DNA from: an uncultured Collinsella sp.
GTDB taxonomy: Bacteria; Actinomycetota; Coriobacteriia; Coriobacteriales; Coriobacteriaceae
DNA: 64,000 nt
Direction: 5' to 3'
Assembly: GCA_902482035.1 (NCBI GenBank)
Contig: CABSYW010000004.1
Span: 1-64,000, forward strand
In this document: in pieces, positions 50,539 to 60,185 of the stretch
How positions within the stretch are numbered: position 1 is the stretch's first letter
How the letters are laid out: each line of letters starts with the position of its first letter
Program-made: the position numbers and the translations under genes
The notes under the pieces: generated by a model
What the model was told of the DNA's origin: nothing
What the model saw: only the letters and a program-made list of their open reading frames with translations
Database searches by the model: none

Positions 50539-50649
50539 TTTTTTGGCACATGCCCTAAAACCTACCTTTTACCGCTCACCCATTCGCCGAGTTCTGCGCC
50601 ACAATGTGCAGGGCTCGGTTTTTTATGTTGCGCGCCCCTGCACAGTCAT

Positions 50650-50679
50650 AAAAAAGGACCCGCAAGCTGCGGGTCCTTT
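50650..50679 (-). terminator. Intrinsic terminator after divIVA
   Basis: Perfect 12-bp stem AAAGGACCCGCA / TGCGGGTCCTTT, followed on the minus strand by TTTTTTATG. It closes the long minus-strand cell-division block. Confidence 0.9.
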
Positions 50680-50705
50680 CTAGGCACTAAATTGTAGGCC
50701 GAATG

Positions 50706-51380
50706 TTAGTCCAGGTCGTCGGCAGCAAAGTTGTCGATCGGGGCAAAGGGATCGGCCACGGGGACAACCGGATCAGCGACGGGCAGCGGCTCGGCGGGAA
50801 CAGTCACCGCAGGAGAAGCGGCGGAACCGACCGGCGTGGAGGCCATGAGGTCGGCCGGGAAGGAGTTCTGGGCATCGTCCATGAAGTGCTGGATGAGCTT
50901 GAGATACTCGGCCTTGAACTCCTCACGGGAAGCCTTGAGTCGATCGATCTCCTCGAGCTCGGCCTGCTTTTCGGTCAGAGCCTGGCGGATAACCTCGCGG
51001 GCCTTGGCGTCAGCCTCGTTGCGAATACGCTCAGCGTTCTCGTTGGCATCGTTGACGATGGTCTCAGCGGTCTGCTGGGCAGCGATCAGGGCAGCGGAAA
51101 TCTGGCGCTCCTGAGCGGAGAAGTCAGGGGCGGGAGCAGCAACGGGGGCGGCAGGAACGGCCTGGGCGGGGGCATCCTGAGCCTGGGCAAGCTGAGCCTG
51201 CGCATCGGCAAGCTGCTGCTCAGTAGCAGTCAGACGACCCTTAAGGTCGACGATCTTAGCGAGCATAGCGTCAACCTCGGAGGACAGCGTCTCCAAGAAG
51301 ACGTCGACCTCAGCAGGATCGTAGCCACGCTTGGCCTCAGAGAAAGTCTGAGCCTGGATGTCTGCAGGGGTAATAGCCAT
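50706..51380 (-). CDS. DivIVA-domain protein (Wag31-like)
   Basis: 224 aa. N-terminal membrane-binding DivIVA motif FSEAKRGYDPAEVDVFLE, then coiled coil (about 30-60), an Ala/Pro-rich linker (about 65-85), a second long coiled coil (about 90-160) and a Pro/Ala/Val-rich tail. Polar or septal scaffold that recruits envelope enzymes. Last gene of the yggS-sepF-yggT-divIVA group. AAGGAG precedes ATG 51380. Confidence 0.92.
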   Translation of the reverse strand: MAITPADIQAQTFSEAKRGYDPAEVDVFLETLSSEVDAMLAKIVDLKGRLTATEQQLADAQAQLAQAQDAPAQAVPAAPVAAPAPDFSAQERQISAALIAAQQTAETIVNDANENAERIRNEADAKAREVIRQALTEKQAELEEIDRLKASREEFKAEYLKLIQHFMDDAQNSFPADLMASTPVGSAASPAVTVPAEPLPVADPVVPVADPFAPIDNFAADDLD

Positions 51381-51441
51381 AACAAGTCTCCTTTTTCATC
51401 GCCTCGGCGCTACACGCCCGACGTAAGTTACTAAGTCAGTT

Positions 51442-51723
51442 CTACACGAGTATACCTATAAGAAGCTGCAGAACCAGCCTCTGCACCAACTGCAACGCAA
51501 TAATCGCAACGACCGGCGAAAAATCGATACCGCCCATCGGCGGGATGAAACGACGGAACAGGTTGAGCCACGGACCGCACACGCTATCAAGCACCGCGGC
51601 AATATCCTGAAGCAAACCACCCTGCTTCATGGGAATCCACGTCATAAAGCAGTAGACGACAATGAGCGTGGAATAGAAGTTGAACAGCGTATTGACCAGC
51701 TGGACGATAGTGTAGATGTTGAT
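51442..51723 (-). CDS. YggT-family membrane protein with a non-standard start codon
   Basis: 93 aa if read from ATC 51723 (INIYTIVQLVNTLFNF). Two membrane helices flank the conserved loop FMTWIPMKQGG, PWLNLFRRFIPPMGG, as in YggT. Between the in-frame sepF stop and the conserved region there is no ATG, GTG or TTG. The only Shine-Dalgarno, GAGGAG, lies 6 bases before this ATC; ATT is two codons earlier, directly beside GAGGAG. The first ATG (51645) would remove helix 1. Probable role: factor assembly in membrane or division, as for YlmG. Confidence 0.85.
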   Translation of the reverse strand: MNIYTIVQLVNTLFNFYSTLIVVYCFMTWIPMKQGGLLQDIAAVLDSVCGPWLNLFRRFIPPMGGIDFSPVVAIIALQLVQRLVLQLLIGILV

Positions 51724-51744
51724 GGGAATCTCCTCGTCTTGTCT

Positions 51745-52467
51745 TTACTTAAGGTAGCCGTCGGCACGAAGCTTCTTGAGATCGGAATCTTTGACCTCGC
51801 AACCGGCGGGCAGCACCATGAACACGCGGTCGCCCACCTCCTTGACCGTGGCACCCAGACCGCAGGCAAAGCCGTAAGAGAAGTCCAAAACGCGCTTGGC
51901 AACTTCGGTGCGTACGCCCACAAAAATCAGTGCGACAGGCTGCTTGGTGCGAACGCGGCGCACCACGGTCTCCACGTCGTCATAGCTCTCGGGGCGCAGG
52001 ACATAGGCCGGCAGCTGCGGTGTGGCGTTGATGATATTGCTCGCATAGGCCGAGGCATCGCTCGGTGCAGGCGCAGGCGCAGCGGCGGCACGGGCGCGGG
52101 TGTTCTCGGCGTAGCTCGACGGCGTGTCATAGGCACCAGGACGATAACCGCTCGCAACACTGTCCTGCGAGCGCGAAGGCGGGTTATACGTCGTGGCATG
52201 GCGGGAGTCATCGCCGACCAGCTGCCCGGAGCGTGTATACACGGCAACCGACTCAGCTTCACCACGGCGCGTCTGACCAAGCAGGCCGTTGCTCGGCTCG
52301 TCTTGGGTGTAGAAGCCCTCGCCCGAAGCACCGCTGTAGCCGTTGCCCTGATAGCCATCGTCATAGCCATCATCGTAGCCGTAGTCGTCGTCCTGGCCAT
52401 AACCCTGGTCGTAACCCTGCTGGCCGCCCAGGTGCATCTTATTTTTAATCTCGTCAAGGAAGCCCAT
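51745..52467 (-). CDS. sepF: Cell division protein SepF
   Basis: 240 aa. Amphipathic N-terminus MGFLDEIKNKM for membrane binding, a Gly/Tyr/Asp-rich low-complexity stretch (GYDDGYDDGY, about 25-50), a variable linker, and the SepF fold from about 150: LRPESYDDVETVVRR and KRVLDFSYGFACGLG. Tethers FtsZ to the membrane, replacing the absent FtsA. AGAGGA is 7 bases before ATG 52467. Confidence 0.95.
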   Translation of the reverse strand: MGFLDEIKNKMHLGGQQGYDQGYGQDDDYGYDDGYDDGYQGNGYSGASGEGFYTQDEPSNGLLGQTRRGEAESVAVYTRSGQLVGDDSRHATTYNPPSRSQDSVASGYRPGAYDTPSSYAENTRARAAAAPAPAPSDASAYASNIINATPQLPAYVLRPESYDDVETVVRRVRTKQPVALIFVGVRTEVAKRVLDFSYGFACGLGATVKEVGDRVFMVLPAGCEVKDSDLKKLRADGYLK

Positions 52468-52527
52468 GGTTGTGTCCTCTCGCGGTTTAGTGCAGGCGCC
52501 CCGATAATCAGTGCGCACTTCAGAGCC

Positions 52528-53265
52528 TTATTTTACTGCAAACTCCGGGCTAAATACTACCCTGCCCAGGCGAACGAGCGTAGAGCCCTCCTCAAGGGCA
52601 GGCTCAAAGTCTTCGCTCATGCCGCAGGAAAGCTCAGGCAGGTTCAAATCGGGATGCGCCGCCTCCAGCTCATCCCTCAGCTCACGAAGCCCCGCAAAGG
52701 TGCGGCGTGCCACATCCTTATTCCCCCGGGGCGCCATAGTCATAAGCCCCTGTACGCAAATTCCCTCAAGTTCCGCAAGCTCACCCGCGGCGGCGCGAAT
52801 CTCATCGGGCGAAAAGCCTCCCTTCGACTCCTCACCACTCACATTGACCTCAATGAGCACACGCTGGGGGCCGGCGAGTTCGCCTGCCTCAATCTTGCGG
52901 GCAGCACGGCTCGAGATCGCCTGCGCCAGATGCAGCGAACCCACCGAGTGAATCAGCTCGGCTGAGCCCAGCACCGCATTGATCTTATTGGTCTGCAGGT
53001 TGCCGATCATATCGAAGCGCACCTCGGGCAGCTCCGGATGCTCCGCCAAACCTGTGAGCTTGCGAACCAGCTCCTGCGGGCGATTCTCGGCAAAATGGCG
53101 ATACCCCGCCTGGATGGCGGCAACGGTCTCATCGACACCAACGGTCTTGGACACGGCAATGAGGCGCGCGGCGTCGTGGGGACGGCCCGCGCGATCGAGC
53201 GCCGCATAAAAACGTTCCAGAATCTGCTCACGGCGAGCGCGCATCAAGTCCAAATAGTTATCCAT
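52528..53265 (-). CDS. yggS: PLP homeostasis protein YggS/YlmE
   Basis: 245 aa, alanine racemase-like TIM barrel without the second domain. PLP lysine K40 in RLIAVSKTVG, then HFAENRPQELVRK, MIGNLQTNK and the phosphate-binding SCGMSEDFEPALEEGST. Binds and buffers PLP. GGAGG precedes ATG 53265. First gene of the yggS-sepF-yggT-divIVA set, 119 bp after phoU. Confidence 0.93.
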   Translation of the reverse strand: MDNYLDLMRARREQILERFYAALDRAGRPHDAARLIAVSKTVGVDETVAAIQAGYRHFAENRPQELVRKLTGLAEHPELPEVRFDMIGNLQTNKINAVLGSAELIHSVGSLHLAQAISSRAARKIEAGELAGPQRVLIEVNVSGEESKGGFSPDEIRAAAGELAELEGICVQGLMTMAPRGNKDVARRTFAGLRELRDELEAAHPDLNLPELSCGMSEDFEPALEEGSTLVRLGRVVFSPEFAVK

Positions 53266-53384
53266 TGCCAATCGCCTCCGCTGACAGCCAAACAAGTAGT
53301 CCCATGCTAACGCAAGAGCGCAGCCCCGCATGTGCAAGGCCGCGCTCACTTAGGTATTTACAATCTTTCGACGAACGGGGCTAC

Positions 53385-54242
53385 TTACTCTTCGTCGTCC
53401 TCGCCATCGTCCTCATCCTCAAGACGATCGAGCAGGTAGCGAAGACCCTCGCTGACCTCGTTAACGGGCACCTTGGCAACGTAGTGCGCGTCGACGGCGG
53501 GCCTCATGATAACACCCTCGCCCGAAGGCACACGCATGCTCTCGAGCTCATCCTCATCAGTGCGGGCGATATCGCCGGCATTCATGCGCTGACCAGTCAA
53601 CAGGAAGGTCAGACGGCAAGCGGCATCGATGGAAATCGAGGCGATGCGATCGAGGTAGCGCGAAACCATAATGGCGCGGCGCAGGTCGTCATAGTTGCTG
53701 TCGTCGTCCATAAAATCGCCCGTGTCCATGCGGTTAAAGGTGCGGAAGAACTTCTCGTAGGCGGCGTGCACTGGCTCGTCCTCGACGGCCAGGTTGCAGA
53801 TGATGGACATATCATTGGTGACGAGCGCGGAAAGCGAAGAGCCCAGCACCTGGTAGACGGCCTCAGCCTCGGCCTCGACCGTGCCGACAAGCTCCTTGGG
53901 CAGCGAGATGTCGGCCTTGATCATATGACGCGTGGCACGGCAGATCTGACGGACCTTATCGGTCATGCGCTGCAGGTTAAAGTCAACGTAGATGATCGTC
54001 TGAAGCAGGCGGAAGTCGGAGGCGACCGGTGACTGCGTGGCGATCAGGTTGTAGCACACGGCCTCCAGGTTAGCGCAGCGCGCGTCAATCGAAAGCGTGC
54101 GCTTCTTGGTCTTGGTGGCGAGTTTGCGGTCGTCGGTCACATAGGCCTTAACGGCATCGTGGAGGGCCAGATCGACGGCCTCGTAGATGCTCAGCATCTC
54201 GTGGCGGGCCTCGATGAGCTGACGGGAAAACAGTTTACGCAT
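53385..54242 (-). CDS. phoU: Phosphate signalling protein PhoU
   Basis: 285 aa, longer than the usual 220-240. Two PhoU helical repeats: the first has QSPVASDFRLLQTIIYVDFNLQRM, the second SNYDDLRRAIMVSRYLDRIAS. The extra C-terminal about 60 residues end in an acidic run. Acts as negative regulator between PstB and the Pho sensor. GGAG precedes ATG 54242. Confidence 0.92.
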   Translation of the reverse strand: MRKLFSRQLIEARHEMLSIYEAVDLALHDAVKAYVTDDRKLATKTKKRTLSIDARCANLEAVCYNLIATQSPVASDFRLLQTIIYVDFNLQRMTDKVRQICRATRHMIKADISLPKELVGTVEAEAEAVYQVLGSSLSALVTNDMSIICNLAVEDEPVHAAYEKFFRTFNRMDTGDFMDDDSNYDDLRRAIMVSRYLDRIASISIDAACRLTFLLTGQRMNAGDIARTDEDELESMRVPSGEGVIMRPAVDAHYVAKVPVNEVSEGLRYLLDRLEDEDDGEDDEE

Positions 54243-54334
54243 GGTTCACTCCAATCAGTTGGGTGCGGTCATGCCGCCCGCACAGTGAATACGCACCGGA
54301 CCAGATCCGATCGGCTTGGGACTAGTCGCACCGA

Positions 54335-55138
<804 letters not shown>

Positions 55139-55150
55139 GGGACTCCTTAA

Positions 55151-56056
55151 CTAGCGACGCTTACGCGACAGGAAGCGCGCAAACAGGTTGAAGGCCAAAA
55201 TGATCACCATCAGCAAGAGCGCGGTGCCGTAGGCTGTGTTCATGTTGATGCCGTCGTTGGCAAGCAGGTACAGGTGAACCGTCATGGGGCGGCCGGAATC
55301 GAGCGGCGAGATAGGTAGATTGATGGCCTGACCCATGGTGTAGAGCACCACCGCGGTCTCGCCAATGGCACGGCCGATGGCGAGGACGATGCCCGTGGCA
55401 ATACGGCCAAAGGCAGAAGGAAGCACGATCTTGGAGACAACCTGCCACTTGGTGGCGCCCAGGCCGTACGCGCCCCAACGGATATAGCGCGGAACGGCGC
55501 GAATGGCCTCTTCGGTGGTGCGCATGACGATGGGCAGCATCAGAAGCGCCAGCGCCAGAGCGGCAGAGACCATCGAAAGGCCCAGGCCCATGGCCTCGAC
55601 AAACAAGGCGTAGCCAAACAGGCCCATAACGATGGAGGGCACCGAGGCCAAAGCGTCAGCAGCGTAGCGAATGAGCTCGACGATCTTGCCCTGCTTGGCG
55701 TACTCGGCCAGATAGACGGCTGCCAGCACAGCGATCGGCGTGCAGATAAGCATGGCGAGCACCGTCACATAGACGGTCGAGACGATCGTGGGCCAAATAC
55801 CGCCCTCGGCGTTGACGCCCTGGGGCCAACCGAAGATAAAGTCGAGCGAGATGTGTGGCAGGCCGTTGATGACCACGTAGGCGATGATAGCGACCAGCAC
55901 CAGCGTGGTGATGTATGCCGCGGCACGGAACACGCCAAGCATGATCTTGTTGGACAGGTCCTTGTTGATGCGGCCCTTCTTGCCGTGGGAAAGGGCACGC
56001 TTGATGCGCTCGCGCGACGAGGTCGTATCGACCGTCGTGTCAACGGAATCGGACAT
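55151..56056 (-). CDS. pstA: Phosphate ABC transporter permease PstA
   Basis: 301 aa with six helices. EAA loop EEAIRAVPRYIRWGAYGLGATKW is placed as in PstA, and AIGETAVVLYTMG follows. The first 35 residues are cytosolic and basic. Starts 3 bp after the pstC stop. Confidence 0.95.
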   Translation of the reverse strand: MSDSVDTTVDTTSSRERIKRALSHGKKGRINKDLSNKIMLGVFRAAAYITTLVLVAIIAYVVINGLPHISLDFIFGWPQGVNAEGGIWPTIVSTVYVTVLAMLICTPIAVLAAVYLAEYAKQGKIVELIRYAADALASVPSIVMGLFGYALFVEAMGLGLSMVSAALALALLMLPIVMRTTEEAIRAVPRYIRWGAYGLGATKWQVVSKIVLPSAFGRIATGIVLAIGRAIGETAVVLYTMGQAINLPISPLDSGRPMTVHLYLLANDGINMNTAYGTALLLMVIILAFNLFARFLSRKRR

Positions 56057-56059
56057 AGC

Positions 56060-56986
56060 CTACCCCCTCTTCTTCTTGGAAATCAGACGGACGATGCCCA
56101 CCAGCGTGGCGGAGATGATAAACAGGACCACGCCCATGCCGAACAGCGCCGAGCGATGCAGACCCGAGGAATAGCTCATGTCGAGCGCAATCTGGCTCGT
56201 GAGCGTCGAGATGGGGCTCGCAATGCTGTCGGGAATAACCGGGGCGTTACCCACGACCATGAGCACGGCCATGGTCTCGCCGATGGCACGGCCCATACCC
56301 AGCACGATGGCATCCACGATACCCAGCTTGGCGGCAGGTAACACGACCTTATAGATGGTCTGCCACTTAGTAGCACCCATGGCATACGATGCCTCGCGAA
56401 TGCCCATGGGAATGGAATTGAGAGCATCGATGGTAAGCGTCGTGATGGTAGGGACGATCATGATGGCGAGCACGAACCACGCTGTCAGCGCACCAAAACC
56501 AAGACCACCGGTCAGTTGCGCGATAAACGGACGAATGATGATCATGCCAAAGAAACCATAGATGATAGAAGGGATGCCGGCCAACAGGTCAACGGCAGGG
56601 CTGATGAGCTTGCGCACGCGCTTGCTGGCGATCTCGACCAGGTACACGGCCGTACCTACGCCCAGCGGCACGCCCATGGCGAGCGCACCGACGGTCACCA
56701 GACCTGAGCCGGCAAGCAGCGACATGATGCCGTAGTGGCCCTCAGAGGGCGCCCACGTAAAGCTAAAGAAGTCCGCCAGACCGATGTCGGTAAAGACGGG
56801 CAGCGCCGAGTATGTGGTAAAGACAAAAATCAGGATGACGGTAACGACCGCCAAGAACGCGCAGGCAAAGAAGATCCACTGCAGCGCCTTCTCCTTGATA
56901 TAGGTACTGCGCGATACGAGCGCCAGCTCGCGCTTCTTGGGCGCCTGAGCATTCTGCTCAGTCTGGGAGTTTTCATGTGCTTCCAT
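56060..56986 (-). CDS. pstC: Phosphate ABC transporter permease PstC
   Basis: 308 aa with six helices. TWAPSEGHYGIMSLLAGS, GIPSIIYGFFGM and the EAA loop ALNSIPMGIREASYAMGATKW identify PstC. ATG 56986 (MEAHENS) is preferred to GTG 56995 because GGGGAG is 8 bases before it; it then begins 1 bp after the pstS stop. Confidence 0.95.
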   Translation of the reverse strand: MEAHENSQTEQNAQAPKKRELALVSRSTYIKEKALQWIFFACAFLAVVTVILIFVFTTYSALPVFTDIGLADFFSFTWAPSEGHYGIMSLLAGSGLVTVGALAMGVPLGVGTAVYLVEIASKRVRKLISPAVDLLAGIPSIIYGFFGMIIIRPFIAQLTGGLGFGALTAWFVLAIMIVPTITTLTIDALNSIPMGIREASYAMGATKWQTIYKVVLPAAKLGIVDAIVLGMGRAIGETMAVLMVVGNAPVIPDSIASPISTLTSQIALDMSYSSGLHRSALFGMGVVLFIISATLVGIVRLISKKKRG

Positions 56987-56987
56987 G

Positions 56988-57824
56988 CTACTCACTCCCC
57001 TTCTCGTCGTTGGTGACGGGAATAAAGCCCGCCTCGCGAATCTGCTTATCCATCTTTTCGGACGTCACGTAGTCGATGTAATCCTGCGCCTGCTGCGAAG
57101 GCGCACCCTTCACAAAGAAGTAAAGGTCGCGCGAGATGGGATAGCCGCCGCTCGCGACCGTCTTCTCGGATGCCTCAACATGATTGACCGAGACGGCCTT
57201 GACCGAGGTCTTGGCGTTGAGACTATCGACGAAGCCCAGCGAGATGTAGCCAATAGCGCCACGCGAGCGGGACACAACATCGCGTACCTGGCCCGTACCC
57301 GAAAGAACGGCCGAGCGGCGATCGAACGGCGTGCCGTCCATCACGATGGTACGGAAGGCCTCGCGCGTACCGGACGCCTCGTCTCGGTTGATGACCTGAA
57401 TCCTCAGGTCCTCGCCACCGACCTCTTTCCAATTGGTAATCTTGCCGGCGTAGATATCGCGGAGCTGCTCGGTCGAGAGGTTATCGACGGGGTTATCGTC
57501 GTTCACGATGACCGCAATACCGTCGTGGGCAATGACGATGGGAGTCAGGCCCAGATCCTGTTCGTCGGCATTGAGTCCACGGGAGGAGCTGGCGATATCG
57601 GCCGTGCCGGCGCTGACGGCCTCGATGCCAGCGGAAGAACCCAAACCGGAAACGAGCACGTCGATGCCGGTCTCCTCCTTAAAGCCCTCGGCCGCAATCT
57701 CGGCGATAGGAAGGCAGGTCGTGGAGCCAGCGACGGTAATGGAAGAGGTAGAAGATCCCGAAGAACAGGCGCACAGCGTAAGCGTAAGCACAGCGGCGCT
57801 CAGGACCGATACGATCTTTCTCAT
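56988..57824 (-). CDS. pstS: Phosphate-binding lipoprotein PstS
   Basis: 278 aa. Lipobox LCAC with the lipid-modified Cys at about residue 20, then TVAGSTTCLPIAEIAAEGF, AGTADIASSSRGLNADE and NRDEASGTREAF, the phosphate-contacting loops. Its ATG overlaps the pgeF stop (ATGA), so it is translated from the pgeF message. No Pho-box-like direct repeat was seen close by. Confidence 0.95.
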   Translation of the reverse strand: MRKIVSVLSAAVLTLTLCACSSGSSTSSITVAGSTTCLPIAEIAAEGFKEETGIDVLVSGLGSSAGIEAVSAGTADIASSSRGLNADEQDLGLTPIVIAHDGIAVIVNDDNPVDNLSTEQLRDIYAGKITNWKEVGGEDLRIQVINRDEASGTREAFRTIVMDGTPFDRRSAVLSGTGQVRDVVSRSRGAIGYISLGFVDSLNAKTSVKAVSVNHVEASEKTVASGGYPISRDLYFFVKGAPSQQAQDYIDYVTSEKMDKQIREAGFIPVTNDEKGSE

Positions 57825-58621
57825 AGCATCACGCCGATCGCAGCATGGCGCCCACAGGTGCCGTTCTCGTTACGGTAGGAATAAAAGCGGTCGTTCTGAC
57901 GCACAGTCGAAAGCTGGGTATCCACGATATTATCCGCGTCGACACCGATATCTACCAGCGCCTCGCAAATGGCAGCGGAAAGATTGAGCATGCGAGAGGT
58001 GCTCGCATCGATGCACGAGAACTCGGCGGCAAAGCGATCCATGAGTTCCTGGGATACCTCATATTCGTCACCCAAGATATGGGGGCCGATATAGGCGGAA
58101 ACGTCGCTCGCATCGCAGCCGGCAGCATCGCAAAGCGCCTGGCACGCCTTGGCAGAAATACGTGCAATCGTGCCCTTCCAACCGGAGTGCACCACGGCAA
58201 ATCCGCCAGGGGCCACCAGCACCACGGGAACACAGTCGGCAAAGCAGAGCAGCACGGGCACGTTATGCGCCGTACAGACGATGGCATCGCAGCCCTCGGC
58301 AATCTGCTCGCGGACGTCCTCAAGGTCATCGGCGCCGTTCGAGGTCACCGCAACGATATGGTCACCATGGACCTGATTGGGAACGAGCAGGTTGTGCTCG
58401 CACTCGGCGGCACCCATAGCCTCGAGCGCGCGACGACGATTTTCTTGAACAGCAAAGGGGTCATCGCCAACATGCGAGCCCAAGTTGAGTGAGGAGTACG
58501 CATCTTCGGAAACACCACCGGCGCGCTCAGTGAAGGCAAAGCGAACATCGGATGTCGCGCCCTCCACCAACGTAACTCCATCATGGTCGACACGCGAAAC
58601 GTTGTCCGCACGTGCTGCCAT
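57821..58621 (-). CDS. pgeF: Peptidoglycan editing factor PgeF (YfiH/YlmD, Cu-oxidase_4)
   Basis: 266 aa. Metal-site segments VPNQVHGDHIVAV, CFADCVPVVLVAP and VVHSGWKGT carry the conserved His/Cys residues. Family members edit peptidoglycan precursors and have purine-nucleoside or laccase-like activity in vitro. AGGAGG is 7 bases before ATG 58621. It is separated from ftsZ by a terminator, so it heads the pgeF-pst-yggS block; a candidate promoter is TTTAAG, 16 bp, TATAAA about 65-95 bp upstream. Confidence 0.93.
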   Translation of the reverse strand: MAARADNVSRVDHDGVTLVEGATSDVRFAFTERAGGVSEDAYSSLNLGSHVGDDPFAVQENRRRALEAMGAAECEHNLLVPNQVHGDHIVAVTSNGADDLEDVREQIAEGCDAIVCTAHNVPVLLCFADCVPVVLVAPGGFAVVHSGWKGTIARISAKACQALCDAAGCDASDVSAYIGPHILGDEYEVSQELMDRFAAEFSCIDASTSRMLNLSAAICEALVDIGVDADNIVDTQLSTVRQNDRFYSYRNENGTCGRHAAIGVML

Positions 58622-58775
58622 ACTAAAGCCTCCTAATAACACAAGTACCGCGGCATCGCCGCTACAGCCAGCGTTTATACGACTGTTATACTTCTCTTAA
58701 AGGATACCTGCTGCGCTGGAGGCAATCGTAAAGGGAACGTAAGGAGATTGGAGGTTCTAGTTTACAAAGTCGAAA

Positions 58776-58805
58776 TAAAAAGGGCGCGTCCATACGGACA
58801 CGCCC
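58776..58805 (-). terminator. Intrinsic terminator of ftsZ
   Basis: Stem GGGCGCGTCC / GGACACGCCC (58782-58805), one mismatch, followed on the minus strand by TTTTTATTT. Confidence 0.88.
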
Positions 58806-58831
58806 CTGTGCACAACAATGCAAAGAACGAC

Positions 58832-59986
58832 TTAGAAGCTGCCGCGCTTCAGGAAGTCGGGAAGCTCGAACTGATCGTTGCCGAAGTTAGGAAGCTCGGT
58901 GCCACCGACGTTGCGGGTCGGAGCGGCCTGAGCCGGACTGGTGGCCGGAGCGGTGCGCTGCGGCTCAGCGGAGGCAGCTGCCTTGCTCTGAGACTGCTGA
59001 GCAGCAAAGAGCTCGTCCTGACGGTTGACGTTGGAGTCGGAGAAGCCCGTAGCGATGACGGTGATACGCACCTGATCGCCCAGGGACTCGTCGACAACGG
59101 TACCGAAGATGATGTTGGCCTCGGGGTCGACGGCGTTGGCGACAACGTCGGCGGCGTCGCTGATCTCCTGGATGCCCAGGTCCTTGGAACCGGCGATGGA
59201 GAGCAGCACGCGCGTGGCACCATCGATGGAGCTCTCGAGCAGCGGGCTGGAGATGGCCTGCTGGGCAGCATCGACGGCACGGGTATCCCCAGAAGAGGTA
59301 CCGATACCCATCATGGCGGTACCGGCCTGCTTCATGATGGTCTTAACATCGGCGAAGTCCAGGTTGATGATACCGGGGACGGTGATGAGGTCGGTGATAC
59401 CCTGGGTGCCCTGGGAAAGGACGCCATCGGCAATCGCGAAGGCCTCGAGCATGGTGGTCTTCTTCTCGGCGATGTCGAGCAGCTTATCGTTAGGGATGAC
59501 GATCATGGTGTCGACGCAATCGGAGAGGGTCTTAATGCCCTCCTCGGCGCTCTTCTTGCGCTTGCGGCCCTCGAAGGTGAAGGGCTTGGTCACGACGGCG
59601 ACGGTCAGCGCACCGACCTCGTTCATCGCGATATCGGCAACGATGGGAGCGGCGCCGGTACCGGTGCCACCGCCCTCGCCGCAGGTGATGAACACCATGT
59701 CGGCGCCAGCGAGCGCCTCGGCAATGTCGTCGCGGGACTCATCGGCAGCCTTGCGGCCAACCTCGGGGTTGGCGCCGGCGCCCAGGCCGCGGGTAAGGTC
59801 GGTGCCGATGTGCACCTTGATATCGGCATCAGAGATCGCGAGTGCCTGAGCATCGGTGTTGATGGCAACAAACTCGACGCCGCGGATGCCCTCTTCGATC
59901 ATTCGATTGACCGCGTTGGTACCGCCGCCGCCGACGCCGACCACCTTAATGACGGCAAGGTAGTTGTTGATCTCTGTCTCGTGCAT
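58832..59986 (-). CDS. ftsZ: Cell division GTPase FtsZ
   Basis: 384 aa. GVGGGGTNAVNRM near the N-terminus, tubulin signature GGGTGTG at residues 105-111, T7 loop NLDFADVKTIM, and a linker rich in Ala/Gln/Pro ending in the conserved C-terminal peptide LPDFLKRGSF, which binds SepF. ATG 59986 has GGAGG 6 bases upstream; the longer in-frame start has none. The 199 bp to ftsQ probably hold the ftsZ promoter (a TTGACT box is present). Confidence 0.97.
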   Translation of the reverse strand: MHETEINNYLAVIKVVGVGGGGTNAVNRMIEEGIRGVEFVAINTDAQALAISDADIKVHIGTDLTRGLGAGANPEVGRKAADESRDDIAEALAGADMVFITCGEGGGTGTGAAPIVADIAMNEVGALTVAVVTKPFTFEGRKRKKSAEEGIKTLSDCVDTMIVIPNDKLLDIAEKKTTMLEAFAIADGVLSQGTQGITDLITVPGIINLDFADVKTIMKQAGTAMMGIGTSSGDTRAVDAAQQAISSPLLESSIDGATRVLLSIAGSKDLGIQEISDAADVVANAVDPEANIIFGTVVDESLGDQVRITVIATGFSDSNVNRQDELFAAQQSQSKAAASAEPQRTAPATSPAQAAPTRNVGGTELPNFGNDQFELPDFLKRGSF

Positions 59987-60185
59987 GTCGGTCCTCCGAA
60001 CAAAGGTTATAGCCATAGCATGGGTCGACCCCTGCGCACATTAACCTTCAGGTTGAAAGTAAATGCAAAGGTAAACCGTATTATGTTTGCACATTATGAA
60101 CGTATCAGTCAAATAATTGACCGTGAAAACCAAACAAACCAGATAAACGGCGTGGTATGGCCCCTCAACAAAGCATCAACCAGCG

